Source of the DNA: a virus
IMG/VR virus record: IMGVR_UViG_3300032311_000326
Span: 1 to 38,326 of that record
Direction: 5' to 3' (one strand)
Length of the DNA stretch: 38,326 nucleotides
Shown here: positions 15,263-23,828 of the stretch, one piece after another
Numbering within the stretch: the first letter of the stretch is position 1
Layout: each line of letters begins with the position of its first letter
Made by a program: the position numbers and the translations under genes
The notes under the pieces: model-generated
What the model was told of the DNA's origin: nothing
The model's input: only the letters and a program-made list of their open reading frames with translations
Database searches by the model: none

Positions 15263-16169
15263 AATAATCTAACAATCCTTTATATCCATTACAACCGTTA
15301 TCTAAATTTTTTACATAACGATAATGTTCCGTTAAACAATGACCGTAATATTTACACTTTCTACATATATCTGAAACATTGTTAATAGGTTCTTGTTCTG
15401 CCCATTTCACATATTCTTTAATTGAATTTAGTTCTAAAAAATATTCTTTATCATTTTCATCAAATTCTAACACAGCAAAATTGCCATTGGGTGTTATATA
15501 AACATGATTATTTGAAAATGCGTTATATTGTTTTTTCAAACTTCTAATTATTTTACCTTCATTTACAAAATCAAATTTCTTCATTATGTTGCTTTCAATC
15601 CATTTTTGAACAAACAACTCAAAATCTTTATGAGTAACAGTTTGAGAATTGGCTTGATTTATTGAATATGGTTTTATTTCTACACTTTCAATGCTAGAAC
15701 ATAAATTTAATTTGTTTATCATTTCATCCACATTCATTTTTAATACTTTTTGACTTGCTAATATTAATACAGCAATTGGTACAGGACTTTGAAACATATT
15801 ATTAAAAACCAAATCAGATTTTTCTCTAGCTTCAAAATCGTAACTTACACTTAAATAAAAATCATTTTCAAAAAATCCTTCGTGTAACATTGAATAGTTA
15901 GTTATAATATTAATCTTATCTTTATAATGTTTTCTTATAATATTTTTTAAACCATAAAAATAATCTTTTTTCAATGCTCCTATTTCGCCTCCATATAAAT
16001 CTATCCAATTAATATTTCTTATTTTACTAATTTCTTTTAATCTTTTGTCAAGTATTGTTAATGGTATTTTTTTTTGATCTTTTAATTGTTCATTTGTAAG
16101 ATAACAAAATTCGCATCTAAAATTACACAGATAACTAGGGTTTATCGAAACGGTTATATCATTCATCAT
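15240..16169 (-). CDS. Radical SAM protein with C-terminal Cys cluster (SPASM/Twitch-like)
   Basis: The protein has 309 residues from the ATG at 16169; a TTG at 16187 would add six residues but overlaps the upstream gene by 29 nt. The 4Fe-4S/SAM motif CNFRCEFC is at Cys15, 19 and 22. LYGGEIG corresponds to the GGE SAM-binding motif. The C-terminus has C-x2-C-x5-C-x14-C, expected to bind an auxiliary Fe-S cluster. Such enzymes usually perform radical chemistry on peptide side chains. The start overlaps the upstream oxygenase by 8-11 nt (ATGATGAATGA). The substrate is unknown. Confidence 0.82.
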   Translation of the reverse strand: MMNDITVSINPSYLCNFRCEFCYLTNEQLKDQKKIPLTILDKRLKEISKIRNINWIDLYGGEIGALKKDYFYGLKNIIRKHYKDKINIITNYSMLHEGFFENDFYLSVSYDFEAREKSDLVFNNMFQSPVPIAVLILASQKVLKMNVDEMINKLNLCSSIESVEIKPYSINQANSQTVTHKDFELFVQKWIESNIMKKFDFVNEGKIIRSLKKQYNAFSNNHVYITPNGNFAVLEFDENDKEYFLELNSIKEYVKWAEQEPINNVSDICRKCKYYGHCLTEHYRYVKNLDNGCNGYKGLLDYYEQRMEN

Positions 16170-16740
16170 TATATAAAAATAAGTCAACAGGCATTGCTAA
16201 TCTCAATTTACCATAATAGACATCTACACTATGATAAACAAAACTAGGAAATATCAAGACATCTCCTGTTTTAGGAGTAAATTTTAAACATTCAAACCAT
16301 TTACCAAATTTTTCACTTTCATATCCTCTATTAGCGTTAAATCTAGGATCTTGTATAATTAAAGAACCACCTGATGTTTTTTCTTCAGCTAAAAGATAAA
16401 AGACAGCACTTAATTGAGAACCTGCGTGATTGTGTTTGGACATTGCATAATTAATACCATATCCTGTTATCCAAGATTTTAATTTATATACACACGTATT
16501 TAAATCTATATTTAAATTTTGTTTTAAAAATTTATTAAAATAAGGTATTACAATTTTATTTTTAAATTCATTGTAATAAGGATCATCAAGTAGATTTTTA
16601 TCCGTATCGCTAGATAATATTTTATTATTTTCACCATATTTTATTAAAGTATAATTTGTTATATCTTCTAATAATTTTTTATCAGTAATGGTATCTTTTA
16701 ATATAGGCGTTGGCCAATAATGATTTATTCCTTCATTCAT
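16159..16740 (-). CDS. 2OG-Fe(II) oxygenase, Oxy_5-like
   Basis: The protein has 193 residues. The layout fits the 2OG-FeII_Oxy_5 type: HYWPTPILKD at the start, SKHNHAGSQLSAVFYL with His103/His105, GGSLIIQDPR, then GDVLIFPSFVYHSV with His170 and Arg180 in RLAMPVDLFL. The exact position of the acidic iron ligand is not obvious, so catalytic competence is inferred. The gene overlaps the upstream radical SAM gene by 4 nt (ATGA) and the downstream one by 8-11 nt, placing it between two radical SAM enzymes. A paralogue with the same architecture is at 21367-21969. Confidence 0.78.
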   Translation of the reverse strand: MNEGINHYWPTPILKDTITDKKLLEDITNYTLIKYGENNKILSSDTDKNLLDDPYYNEFKNKIVIPYFNKFLKQNLNIDLNTCVYKLKSWITGYGINYAMSKHNHAGSQLSAVFYLLAEEKTSGGSLIIQDPRFNANRGYESEKFGKWFECLKFTPKTGDVLIFPSFVYHSVDVYYGKLRLAMPVDLFLYNDE

Positions 16741-17828
16741 AATATACTTTCATTTATATAAGGTGTTACTTCCATATTTAGTCCGTTTGATTTAAGTATA
16801 TCTGGAGCAATAGACTTCATTAACTTACAATGTTCTTCTACCATATTGTGTTGTTTTAAATCTTTAATTGTTTTTCTGCAACCATTACATATTTCAAACA
16901 TAGGACAAGTAAAACAAGATTTTTTTAAACTAACAAAATTAATCTCATCTTGTAATGGGGTAAAAAATTCACCTTCCATTTCTTTTTCAAAATCTATTGA
17001 TTTATCTTTATCATCTCCAAAAGAACCACATGAATAATAATCTCCACTAGGATTCAATGAACGTATTCCTTCATCACATTTTCTGCTTTGAGGACAAGTA
17101 GTTCTATTACCAGTTAATCTTTGTACCATTTGTTTTGTATTAAATTCCCAAGGTGTAAGACCACGTTTCCATATCTCTACATAGATTTGATATATCTTAC
17201 TTAGCAAATAAGGTTTACCTTGTTCTCCACTAGCCATAGCATAATTTAATTTACATTCCACACCAGTTTTACCATTACGTGCAAAATTATGTAATGTTCC
17301 TGTGGGTTCATTATTTTCACTCATGCGCTTTGCAAGTTCTACATTTTTAATTGCATTTTTTTCATTTTCTGGTACAATAACAGATATAAAATCTGGTCTA
17401 TAACCACAATGTTTTAACATTGCATCGGAACATTTCCAAAAATCTTCTTCTGTAAATTCTGTTAAATCTCCTTTAAGGCGGCCTCCTCCATATTGAAATG
17501 ACGTATTTACACCGACTCTTTCATTATTAAATAAATCTTTCCATTTCTCTGGTTTTTTATAAAATGGCCATAGATTTGTAGTCAATGAAATAGATGTATT
17601 ATAATCATGTTCATCCAACCATCTAATAATCTTCCAATAATATTCAGGTTCCATCATCAAAGGATCCCCACCATTTACTATAATTGTTCTGGTTTCAGGA
17701 AATCTTTTTAAAAATGTAAATATCTGTTTATGAGATAATTCATCTTTTTTATTTTCAGATATTTTTGTACTAGAACAGAAAGTACATTTAAAATTACATA
17801 ACTCAGTAGGTTTAATTATTAAATCCAT
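16737..17828 (-). CDS. Radical SAM/SPASM protein
   Basis: The protein has 363 residues. The radical SAM motif CNFKCTFC is at Cys11, 15 and 18. VNGGDP (51-56) is the GGE-type motif. The C-terminal SPASM-like region has Cys245, Cys251, Cys267, then C305-x2-C-x5-C-x2-C317 and Cys334, enough for two auxiliary 4Fe-4S clusters. SPASM enzymes mostly modify peptides or proteins, forming thioether or C-C links or oxidising side chains. It lies 4 nt after a coiled-coil gene and overlaps the Oxy_5-like gene. No RRE-type (peptide-binding) N-terminal extension is present; the protein starts directly with the barrel. Confidence 0.88.
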   Translation of the reverse strand: MDLIIKPTELCNFKCTFCSSTKISENKKDELSHKQIFTFLKRFPETRTIIVNGGDPLMMEPEYYWKIIRWLDEHDYNTSISLTTNLWPFYKKPEKWKDLFNNERVGVNTSFQYGGGRLKGDLTEFTEEDFWKCSDAMLKHCGYRPDFISVIVPENEKNAIKNVELAKRMSENNEPTGTLHNFARNGKTGVECKLNYAMASGEQGKPYLLSKIYQIYVEIWKRGLTPWEFNTKQMVQRLTGNRTTCPQSRKCDEGIRSLNPSGDYYSCGSFGDDKDKSIDFEKEMEGEFFTPLQDEINFVSLKKSCFTCPMFEICNGCRKTIKDLKQHNMVEEHCKLMKSIAPDILKSNGLNMEVTPYINESIL

Positions 17829-17832
17829 TTAA

Positions 17833-18150
17833 TTATTTTTTATCTGGCTTGCTGAATCCGTATCTATCTTCACAATCTAAATTATATGGAGTATCTTTTA
17901 TATCATTTACATTTAATAAATTACAAATTTTTTTGTTTATTTTTCTAATTTCTTCTTTCGTTTGTTTAGCGTAAGGTTCCATAAGTTCAACTACATCCAA
18001 ATAATATTTGTATTTTTGTAAATCATTAATATTGTTGTTTGCATAAGACAACATAACATTATAAAATTCAGCACACAAATCTCTTTCCATACTCAATTTT
18101 TTCTTTTCTTGCCAAAGTTGTTCTATTTCAGTATTTAATTTATTATTCAT
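17833..18150 (-). CDS. Unknown coiled-coil protein of the cassette
   Basis: The protein has 105 residues from the ATG at 18150; a TTG at 18174 is an unlikely longer start. I do not recognise it. Residues 1-80 are almost entirely charged helix (LNTEIEQLWQEKKKLSMERD, later EEIRKINKKICNLLNVN), suggesting a coiled coil. The start codon overlaps the upstream stop in ATGAATAA. It sits between an oxygenase and a SPASM enzyme and may be an adaptor; that is positional inference. Confidence 0.7.
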   Translation of the reverse strand: MNNKLNTEIEQLWQEKKKLSMERDLCAEFYNVMLSYANNNINDLQKYKYYLDVVELMEPYAKQTKEEIRKINKKICNLLNVNDIKDTPYNLDCEDRYGFSKPDKK

Positions 18151-18640
18151 TTGTTTTAAAGTTAAAACTTGCAACTCTCCTTTGAATGGAAGTTTTTCCA
18201 GCTTTGTGCCAAAATCCTCTTTTATTTGAAATTAAAAATAAATCTCCTTTTTTAGGATAAAATTCATCTTCTTTATCTTGATATTTGAAACAAATCTGCC
18301 CACCGGTTTCGGGTTTGGAAATATCAAAATAATATAAAAAAAACAAATCATAACCTTCCATAAAATCTGTATGCCAGCCTTGATTATCTCTGTCAACGCC
18401 ATTCCATATATTATAATAGATATATTCAGAATTTGAATAAATTGGTTTAATATATTTTTCGTGTAAGTATTTGGCTACAACTGTTAATTTTTTATCTAAA
18501 AAAACATCCACATCATTTTTTCCATTATCTCTTTGTCTTTCTTCAGTATTCAAAAGTTTGTGCTGATCTATATCTACCAATTCGGAAATTTTAGGTTCAT
18601 AAAATTTTATATAACCTTTTATATCAATATCATCAATCAT
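18143..18640 (-). CDS. 2-oxoglutarate/Fe(II)-dependent oxygenase (prolyl-hydroxylase-like)
   Basis: The protein has 165 residues and a textbook motif set: His90 and Asp92 in GWHTDFMEG, the strand LFFLYYFD, TGGQICFKY, then KKGDLFLI, His145 in GFWHKAGK and Arg154/155 in RRVASFNF. Its length fits a minimal prolyl-4-hydroxylase-like core. It starts 4 nt after the cobalamin-type radical SAM gene and is translationally coupled to the coiled-coil gene. The likely reaction is hydroxylation of a peptide or protein residue. Of the oxygenases in the cassette its iron and 2OG ligands are the clearest. Confidence 0.86.
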   Translation of the reverse strand: MIDDIDIKGYIKFYEPKISELVDIDQHKLLNTEERQRDNGKNDVDVFLDKKLTVVAKYLHEKYIKPIYSNSEYIYYNIWNGVDRDNQGWHTDFMEGYDLFFLYYFDISKPETGGQICFKYQDKEDEFYPKKGDLFLISNKRGFWHKAGKTSIQRRVASFNFKTNE

Positions 18641-18644
18641 ATTA

Positions 18645-20348
18645 CTATTTATTCAATATCTTAGATAACACTTCAGACTTAATAATGTTCATATTTTCAT
18701 CTAAGAATTTTTTTATTACTTCAACCCTAAAACCTCCTTGTAAAGTTCTAATAGACCTTGGTGGAGTATTTGGATTAAAAATATCATCTATTTCATTTTT
18801 AATAGGAATAAAATCTTTTAATTTTTTTATAATATTGTAACATTCTTTAGACATTTCAGCAGGAGTACAATACTCCTTTACACCATCATAAAAATTTCTA
18901 AGTAAATAATTTAATGCGCCATTCATAAACCACATTTCTTTCATTTCTTCTTCATTAAAAGAATAACATGATCTGATAGTTTTAAAACTTAATTTTTTAT
19001 TTTTGTAAAGAGATTTCCAATTGTCGATACCATCTTCATCTACAATATCCGTGTAAACCTCAACAGTTTCAATATTATATTTTTTTTTATAACTTTCATT
19101 GTTCAATTCACTATCCGGCAAAAACATATAATCGTGCCTGTAACTTCCCCAAGCTTTAAATTGCCATATAATTTCCGCTTCTTTATAAAAATCTTCTAAT
19201 GTGCTTCCGGGCATTGCTAATATTAATTCTAAAGCAGGAACAGGAAATCCTTCTTCTCTACATCTTTTTCCTATATGTCGGCTAAGTTTTAATTTATCAC
19301 TAGTGGATAAATCTTTTCTATTAGAAACTCTCATAGCTTCTTCACTTATAGACTGAATAGAAACAGTGGGCACTATACTCACCATCATTGTTTTCCCCCA
19401 CATATCAGTTCCTCCTCCTTTTTCAGCATAAGATTTATGTCTTTGATTTGTTCCAACAATTTCAAACCATCTATCAATAAGCCTTTTTCGTCTTTCATAA
19501 TTTACACTTTTCATGGTAGAAATATCAGTTAAATTAAAATTATTTTTCCATGCGTATGCAAATATTTCCAAATCTCTATCTTCAAAAGCTCCAAAATTGG
19601 CATCTGTTAAATATGCGTCTCTAAAACCTATTTTTATTAAACAATCAATATCCTTTTTAACTAACTCTAAATCTTTTTTTACAATTTTCGTATCTATACC
19701 GCCACCCCACTCACAATATACACATTTATAAGGACAACCTCTTGTAGTCTCTAATATCATAAAAGGTTCCAATTTATGTTGTCTTGCGTGGTCTAATGTT
19801 TCTTTTAAATAATCAAAATGTTCTTCATATACGGAAATTTCTGTATTAATATTGTGTTTTTTTCCTTGTAAATTTCTAAGTTCCCAACTTATATCTTCTG
19901 CTTTAGGTTTTCCATTATTTTCAAAATAACTATTAATAAAATCCTCCATAAATGTTTCACCTGGTTTAGTAGGTTTACATATAAAATCATAAAACCATCT
20001 AGTTTTTAAAAATTCAGGTTCATTAGTTCCTATATGCGGCCCACCAACTATGGTTATTTTTTCTGGATGATTTAATTTAATATACTCTGCAAGGTTATCT
20101 ATAATACTATAATTCCAAGCATAACTGCTAAACATAATAATATCAGCTTCTCGTATTTCGGTATATAATTCTTCTATATTTTCATATTTGTTAAATTTAT
20201 ATGGAGCTGGAATCCAATTTATTCTTGATTTATATTTACCAACAAAATTATAATGACTTTGAACCATAAGATAAGTCATATTATTAGCTAACGACCAATC
20301 AGCGTGTGGAGGATTTACAAATGCTATATTAACGGTATTTTTTATCAT
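18645..20348 (-). CDS. Cobalamin-binding-like radical SAM enzyme
   Basis: The protein has 567 residues from the ATG at 20348; upstream in-frame TTG/ATG codons to 20396 would overlap the previous gene by up to 68 nt. The N-terminal 150 residues are a Rossmann-like, B12-binding-type domain (NIAFVNPPHADWS, ADIIMFSSYAWN, ITIVGGPHIG). The canonical DxHxxG cobalamin motif is not visible, so base-off His ligation is doubtful. TTRGCPYKCVYCEWGGG carries the radical SAM Cys205, 209 and 212. The barrel continues to about residue 420 (LILAMPGSTLEDF), followed by a C-terminal extension. Relatives methylate, rearrange or cyclise unactivated carbons. It is the only member of this class in the window. Confidence 0.85.
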   Translation of the reverse strand: MIKNTVNIAFVNPPHADWSLANNMTYLMVQSHYNFVGKYKSRINWIPAPYKFNKYENIEELYTEIREADIIMFSSYAWNYSIIDNLAEYIKLNHPEKITIVGGPHIGTNEPEFLKTRWFYDFICKPTKPGETFMEDFINSYFENNGKPKAEDISWELRNLQGKKHNINTEISVYEEHFDYLKETLDHARQHKLEPFMILETTRGCPYKCVYCEWGGGIDTKIVKKDLELVKKDIDCLIKIGFRDAYLTDANFGAFEDRDLEIFAYAWKNNFNLTDISTMKSVNYERRKRLIDRWFEIVGTNQRHKSYAEKGGGTDMWGKTMMVSIVPTVSIQSISEEAMRVSNRKDLSTSDKLKLSRHIGKRCREEGFPVPALELILAMPGSTLEDFYKEAEIIWQFKAWGSYRHDYMFLPDSELNNESYKKKYNIETVEVYTDIVDEDGIDNWKSLYKNKKLSFKTIRSCYSFNEEEMKEMWFMNGALNYLLRNFYDGVKEYCTPAEMSKECYNIIKKLKDFIPIKNEIDDIFNPNTPPRSIRTLQGGFRVEVIKKFLDENMNIIKSEVLSKILNK

Positions 20349-21348
20349 GGTATTTAAATGTTGATTTAAAAACGCACTCATCAACATCTTCTTCAATATG
20401 TTTAAAATCCGATTTTATAAAACACGTCATAGGACATCTTTGAAAATACTCACATTCAAAACAGTTATATTTGTTAACCCAATTTTCTATAATTTTAGTA
20501 TCACCTAAATCTTTTGTATTATATTCTTTTAATAATACTGAACCTGAACATCCTTTGGGAATACTTCCATCAGGCATAACAGTAAGACTATTTCCTCTAG
20601 TACAAGACATTTTGTTATTATTTTCACCATTAGTGAATGGTAATATGTTTATACTTTTTGGATATCTATCAACTAAACATTTATAAAATTCTAATACCTC
20701 ACTTTCTTTAGGCATTAAAGTTCTATCTATTTTTGTTCCAGTAGATGGCAATAGATGATCAAAATGAACAGGATATTTTTCGTATAGATAATTAAATACG
20801 TCATCACCATTAATAATAGCTTTCATACTTTGTTTTGTTTGTACTAAAGATACCATATGAATTTTATCTTTAAATAAAATTAAATTATTTTTAAAAATAT
20901 TTAAATCTTTTGGATTAAAACGACCATGAGGATCATAAGATATAGAAAATTTAAGATTGTTTCTGTTTAAAAAATCAAGCACTAAATTTTCATTTTGAAA
21001 ACATAAATTGGTTACAAAATTATAAACAACTTCTTTATTTTTATCAACATATTTCCCAATTTCTTTTATAAAATCTTCATATATTATTAAAAATTGATTA
21101 TCAATCCATTTATCAGAAAATAACTCACCACCCATTATTTGAATGGAAAAATATTTTGACCTTTTATTATTGTTTATGTAGTTATATATTGTCGGGACTT
21201 TTTTTAAAATATCATCTCTATTTGCACCTACAATCGAATTATGATCTTGAGGACAAAAAACACAACTTAAATTGCAATGTTCAAAAAGACAGCAAACAAT
21301 TTCGCTATAATCAACTATTTTTTTATCAATAACATCATAAAATGACAC
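20329..21348 (-). CDS. Radical SAM/SPASM protein
   Basis: The protein has 339 residues from a GTG at 21348, supported by GAGG eight bases upstream. The radical SAM motif CNLSCVFC is at Cys25, 29 and 32; IMGGE (71-75) is the GGE motif. A full seven-Cys SPASM set is present: Cys249, Cys267 (after VMPDGSIPKG), C296-x2-C-x5-C-x3-C309, and Cys325. This is the arrangement of anaerobic sulfatase-maturase and peptide-maturase enzymes. Its 3' end overlaps the cobalamin-type radical SAM gene by 20 nt, so the two may act together. The upstream neighbour is an Oxy_5-like oxygenase. Confidence 0.9.
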   Translation of the reverse strand: MSFYDVIDKKIVDYSEIVCCLFEHCNLSCVFCPQDHNSIVGANRDDILKKVPTIYNYINNNKRSKYFSIQIMGGELFSDKWIDNQFLIIYEDFIKEIGKYVDKNKEVVYNFVTNLCFQNENLVLDFLNRNNLKFSISYDPHGRFNPKDLNIFKNNLILFKDKIHMVSLVQTKQSMKAIINGDDVFNYLYEKYPVHFDHLLPSTGTKIDRTLMPKESEVLEFYKCLVDRYPKSINILPFTNGENNNKMSCTRGNSLTVMPDGSIPKGCSGSVLLKEYNTKDLGDTKIIENWVNKYNCFECEYFQRCPMTCFIKSDFKHIEEDVDECVFKSTFKYHDKKYR

Positions 21349-21366
21349 AAAATTTTCCTCATTTAT

Positions 21367-21969
21367 TTAAATAAAATCTAAATTTATAACTATTGTTATT
21401 CTTTCTTTATCACCATAATATGGGGTAACTTCATGCCAAACATATCCAGGAGCCACAATCAATCTGTTTTGTTTGGTTTCTATTTCAAAATTTTGGTTAG
21501 GAGAAAAATGTAAATTTAAATTGAAAGAAGGATCTCTTAAAATTAATTTACCACCATCTTTTTGATTATCTATATCTGAAAGATAAAAAATAGCAAATGC
21601 TGAAGCCCCCGTATGAGAATGTACAGATTTATAATCATTTTTTGCCATAAATGGCAATCTACCACTATTTCTACAAACCATTTCTTTAATTTTTTCTCTA
21701 GTTAAAGTGTTATTTTCATAAGACTGAGCTAAAGAATAAAAACCATCAATTAAAATTTCTCTCAATTCATTTAAAATAGGATATTTTTTAATATTTTCTT
21801 CTACAAAAAATGGTATCTCATTATCAGCAAGTTCTTTTTTATTAATTTTTTTTTCTGCTAGGTATTTTAAAAAAATAGCACTTGTAGTATTTTTAAGATT
21901 TTCAGTCCATTCTTTGTTTTGTTGAAAATCTTTTATGTAAACATTTACTGGAAATATATTTTTTATCAT
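21367..21969 (-). CDS. 2OG-Fe(II) oxygenase, Oxy_5-like
   Basis: The protein has 200 residues. Motifs parallel the gene at 16159-16740: IFPVNVYIKDF at the start, SVHSHTGASAFAIFYLSD (His117/His119), GGKLILRDPSF, VAPGYVWHEVTPYYGD (His179) and Arg190 in ERITIVINLDF. This places it in the same oxygenase family, probably with Fe(II) and 2-oxoglutarate. The acidic ligand is not certain. The upstream gene is an unknown protein 25 nt away; the downstream gene is a SPASM radical SAM protein. The substrate is unknown. Confidence 0.78.
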   Translation of the reverse strand: MIKNIFPVNVYIKDFQQNKEWTENLKNTTSAIFLKYLAEKKINKKELADNEIPFFVEENIKKYPILNELREILIDGFYSLAQSYENNTLTREKIKEMVCRNSGRLPFMAKNDYKSVHSHTGASAFAIFYLSDIDNQKDGGKLILRDPSFNLNLHFSPNQNFEIETKQNRLIVAPGYVWHEVTPYYGDKERITIVINLDFI

Positions 21970-21994
21970 TTAAAATTCTTTCGTTTTACGACAA

Positions 21995-23134
21995 TTATAA
22001 TACAGAATATTTTTTACAAAATTCAATATCATTTCTTTTATTTATAAGTGTTTGAATTAAATAATGATTAACTGTTCCTAAATCAACTGAGAAAAAAGAA
22101 CCAGAAGCATTTTCAAATGTGGCTTCCATTTCTAATAATTTTTCTAAAATTTCATCTGTAAATCCATTTTCTTTATAAACTTTTAAAAAATACATTTTAT
22201 TAATATCTGATTTTAAATGTAAATAAGCATCTTCTTCTATCCAATGTTTTCCCGCAATTACCGTATAATCTTCAAAATCTTTTATATCCTCTTCTGTAAT
22301 CGCTTCTATATTAATATTTTTTCCTGTAGTAGCTGTTTCCATATATTTTGATTTCCAAATTCTATCATTAAACATCAATCTAGCATATTTTGAAGTATCA
22401 TTTTCAATATCTCTATAATTTGTCCAATCATACGTTTTGTTTAATCCTAAATGTTTTGTATATCTATCGGTGTACATGTGCACCCAAAATATTTCTTTCA
22501 ATTCGTAAAAATATTTTTCCAAATCTTTTTTCATTAATATTTTTATAGATTCTTTTAATTCATTTTTTAAATCTTGATGACCAGAAAGATATGTTGCTAA
22601 TAAAAATTCAACACTTAAATTTTTTTTATATTTTTCAATAAAAGAATTTCTACTATTAGAATCAATAACAATTTCATCAAAATCTCTTTCAAAATTGTCA
22701 ATATTAAATTGATATGTAAAATCCGAATTGCCATGATTTATACTATAACGAGATTTATAAAAAATTTGAAATCTATAAACAGAATTATCTAATAAAATTT
22801 TACAAGCAGTTTTATCTGGATTTGCAAAAATAATTTTATACCAACAAGCCATTATTTTTGTAAAAGAATAAGTATCGCAATAAATAACAATTTTTGTTCT
22901 TTTACTTTCAACAATAGTGGAAAGAAATTCAAACATTTCAATTGCTGTAGAATATTGTTTACCTTCACCAATCAAATCTTCAAAAGTTTTACTATATGAA
23001 TATAATTTTCCATTATTTACTTTTAAATAATCTAATACATCAAAACCATTTTCCGATGAAATAACAACCCTATCATAATTAAGATCGATAAGCTTATCAG
23101 TAGTTACATAGATATTTTTAAACAGATGTAACAT
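21995..23134 (-). CDS. Unknown cassette protein (379 residues)
   Basis: I do not recognise this protein. The first 100 residues alternate strands and helices (NYDRVVISSENGFDVLDYL, then TKIVIYCDTYSFTKIMACWY), which suggests a Rossmann-like half. The rest is helical and acidic, ending EFCKKYSVL. There is no Cys cluster, signal peptide or membrane segment. AAGGA precedes the ATG, and the start overlaps the upstream unknown gene by 17 nt. It and its upstream neighbour lie directly downstream of the Cys-His-tailed protein gene, so a role in recognising, carrying or assembling that protein is plausible but unproven. Confidence 0.75.
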   Translation of the reverse strand: MLHLFKNIYVTTDKLIDLNYDRVVISSENGFDVLDYLKVNNGKLYSYSKTFEDLIGEGKQYSTAIEMFEFLSTIVESKRTKIVIYCDTYSFTKIMACWYKIIFANPDKTACKILLDNSVYRFQIFYKSRYSINHGNSDFTYQFNIDNFERDFDEIVIDSNSRNSFIEKYKKNLSVEFLLATYLSGHQDLKNELKESIKILMKKDLEKYFYELKEIFWVHMYTDRYTKHLGLNKTYDWTNYRDIENDTSKYARLMFNDRIWKSKYMETATTGKNINIEAITEEDIKDFEDYTVIAGKHWIEEDAYLHLKSDINKMYFLKVYKENGFTDEILEKLLEMEATFENASGSFFSVDLGTVNHYLIQTLINKRNDIEFCKKYSVL

Positions 23135-23828
23135 TTTTTATATTTTCCTTTTGTTTAATTTTATTTTGATCTTTACTTATATACTCCGAATAATCTTTGC
23201 CTTTTCCTTGTGTTATTGCCCAAGTTAATAAAAACATAGGATTTTTTGATGTAGACCAAAATTGATAAAGATTTTTGCCCCTAAACATATAATCAACAAA
23301 ATAATGTGTATAGAATTTAATATTTTTATTTAATTTATTATAAAACAAATAAAATCTTTCTTGTTTCAATAAACTTACAAAATTAATACCTTCTAAACAC
23401 TTAGTATCATCTTTTTCAAAATTTTCAGCGTAATCTTTAAATTCTTTTAAATTTACAATATACATATTAAATATACTAAGACTATCCAATTTATCAGACC
23501 ATATAGAAATAATATTTTCATTTTCTTTTATAAATTCTTTATAATTATTTGTTTTTGAAATTTCTTTATATTCCAAAAGAATATCTATGACAATATTTTC
23601 TAAAGAATTTATATTAGTTAAAGAGGTACTATTTAAATATTCTTTAACCAATTCCAAATCAGGCTCTTTAATGTCTGATGGTAAATCCAAATTACTTAAA
23701 TATGTCAATAATTTTTTACCTTTTAATTCGCTATTTTTATAATCTATTAAATAAAAAGTTTCTTTATTATTAAAATATTTTTTTAAATTTTCTATTGATA
23801 TAGGTACTACCGTTTCAATTATTTCCAT
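23118..23828 (-). CDS. Unknown cassette protein (236 residues)
   Basis: I do not recognise this protein. It is Lys-, Asn- and Ile-rich, mostly helical, with one Cys. A conserved-looking aromatic patch lies near residues 178-212 (HYFVDYMFRGKNLYQFW, then NPMFLLTWAITQGKG). Its ATG overlaps the stop codon of the Cys-His-tailed gene (TAATG), and its ribosome binding site is the purine run encoding that protein's RGRR end. Translation of the two is therefore tightly coupled. A partner, chaperone or recognition protein for the tailed protein is the natural guess. Confidence 0.75.
   Translation of the reverse strand: MEIIETVVPISIENLKKYFNNKETFYLIDYKNSELKGKKLLTYLSNLDLPSDIKEPDLELVKEYLNSTSLTNINSLENIVIDILLEYKEISKTNNYKEFIKENENIISIWSDKLDSLSIFNMYIVNLKEFKDYAENFEKDDTKCLEGINFVSLLKQERFYLFYNKLNKNIKFYTHYFVDYMFRGKNLYQFWSTSKNPMFLLTWAITQGKGKDYSEYISKDQNKIKQKENIKNVTSV

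Noticed and set aside
16167-16187. TTG start for the radical SAM gene ending at 15240
   Set aside because: Two ATG codons follow within eight codons and give a shorter, typical overlap with the upstream gene.
20349-20396. Longer N-terminus for the cobalamin-type radical SAM protein
   Set aside because: It would overlap the previous gene by up to 68 nt, and the Rossmann-like domain begins right after the ATG at 20348.
21362-21375. 14-bp palindrome TTTATTTAAATAAA at the end of an Oxy_5-like gene
   Set aside because: It contains only A and T, lies partly in coding sequence and does not match a promoter or terminator; probably composition.
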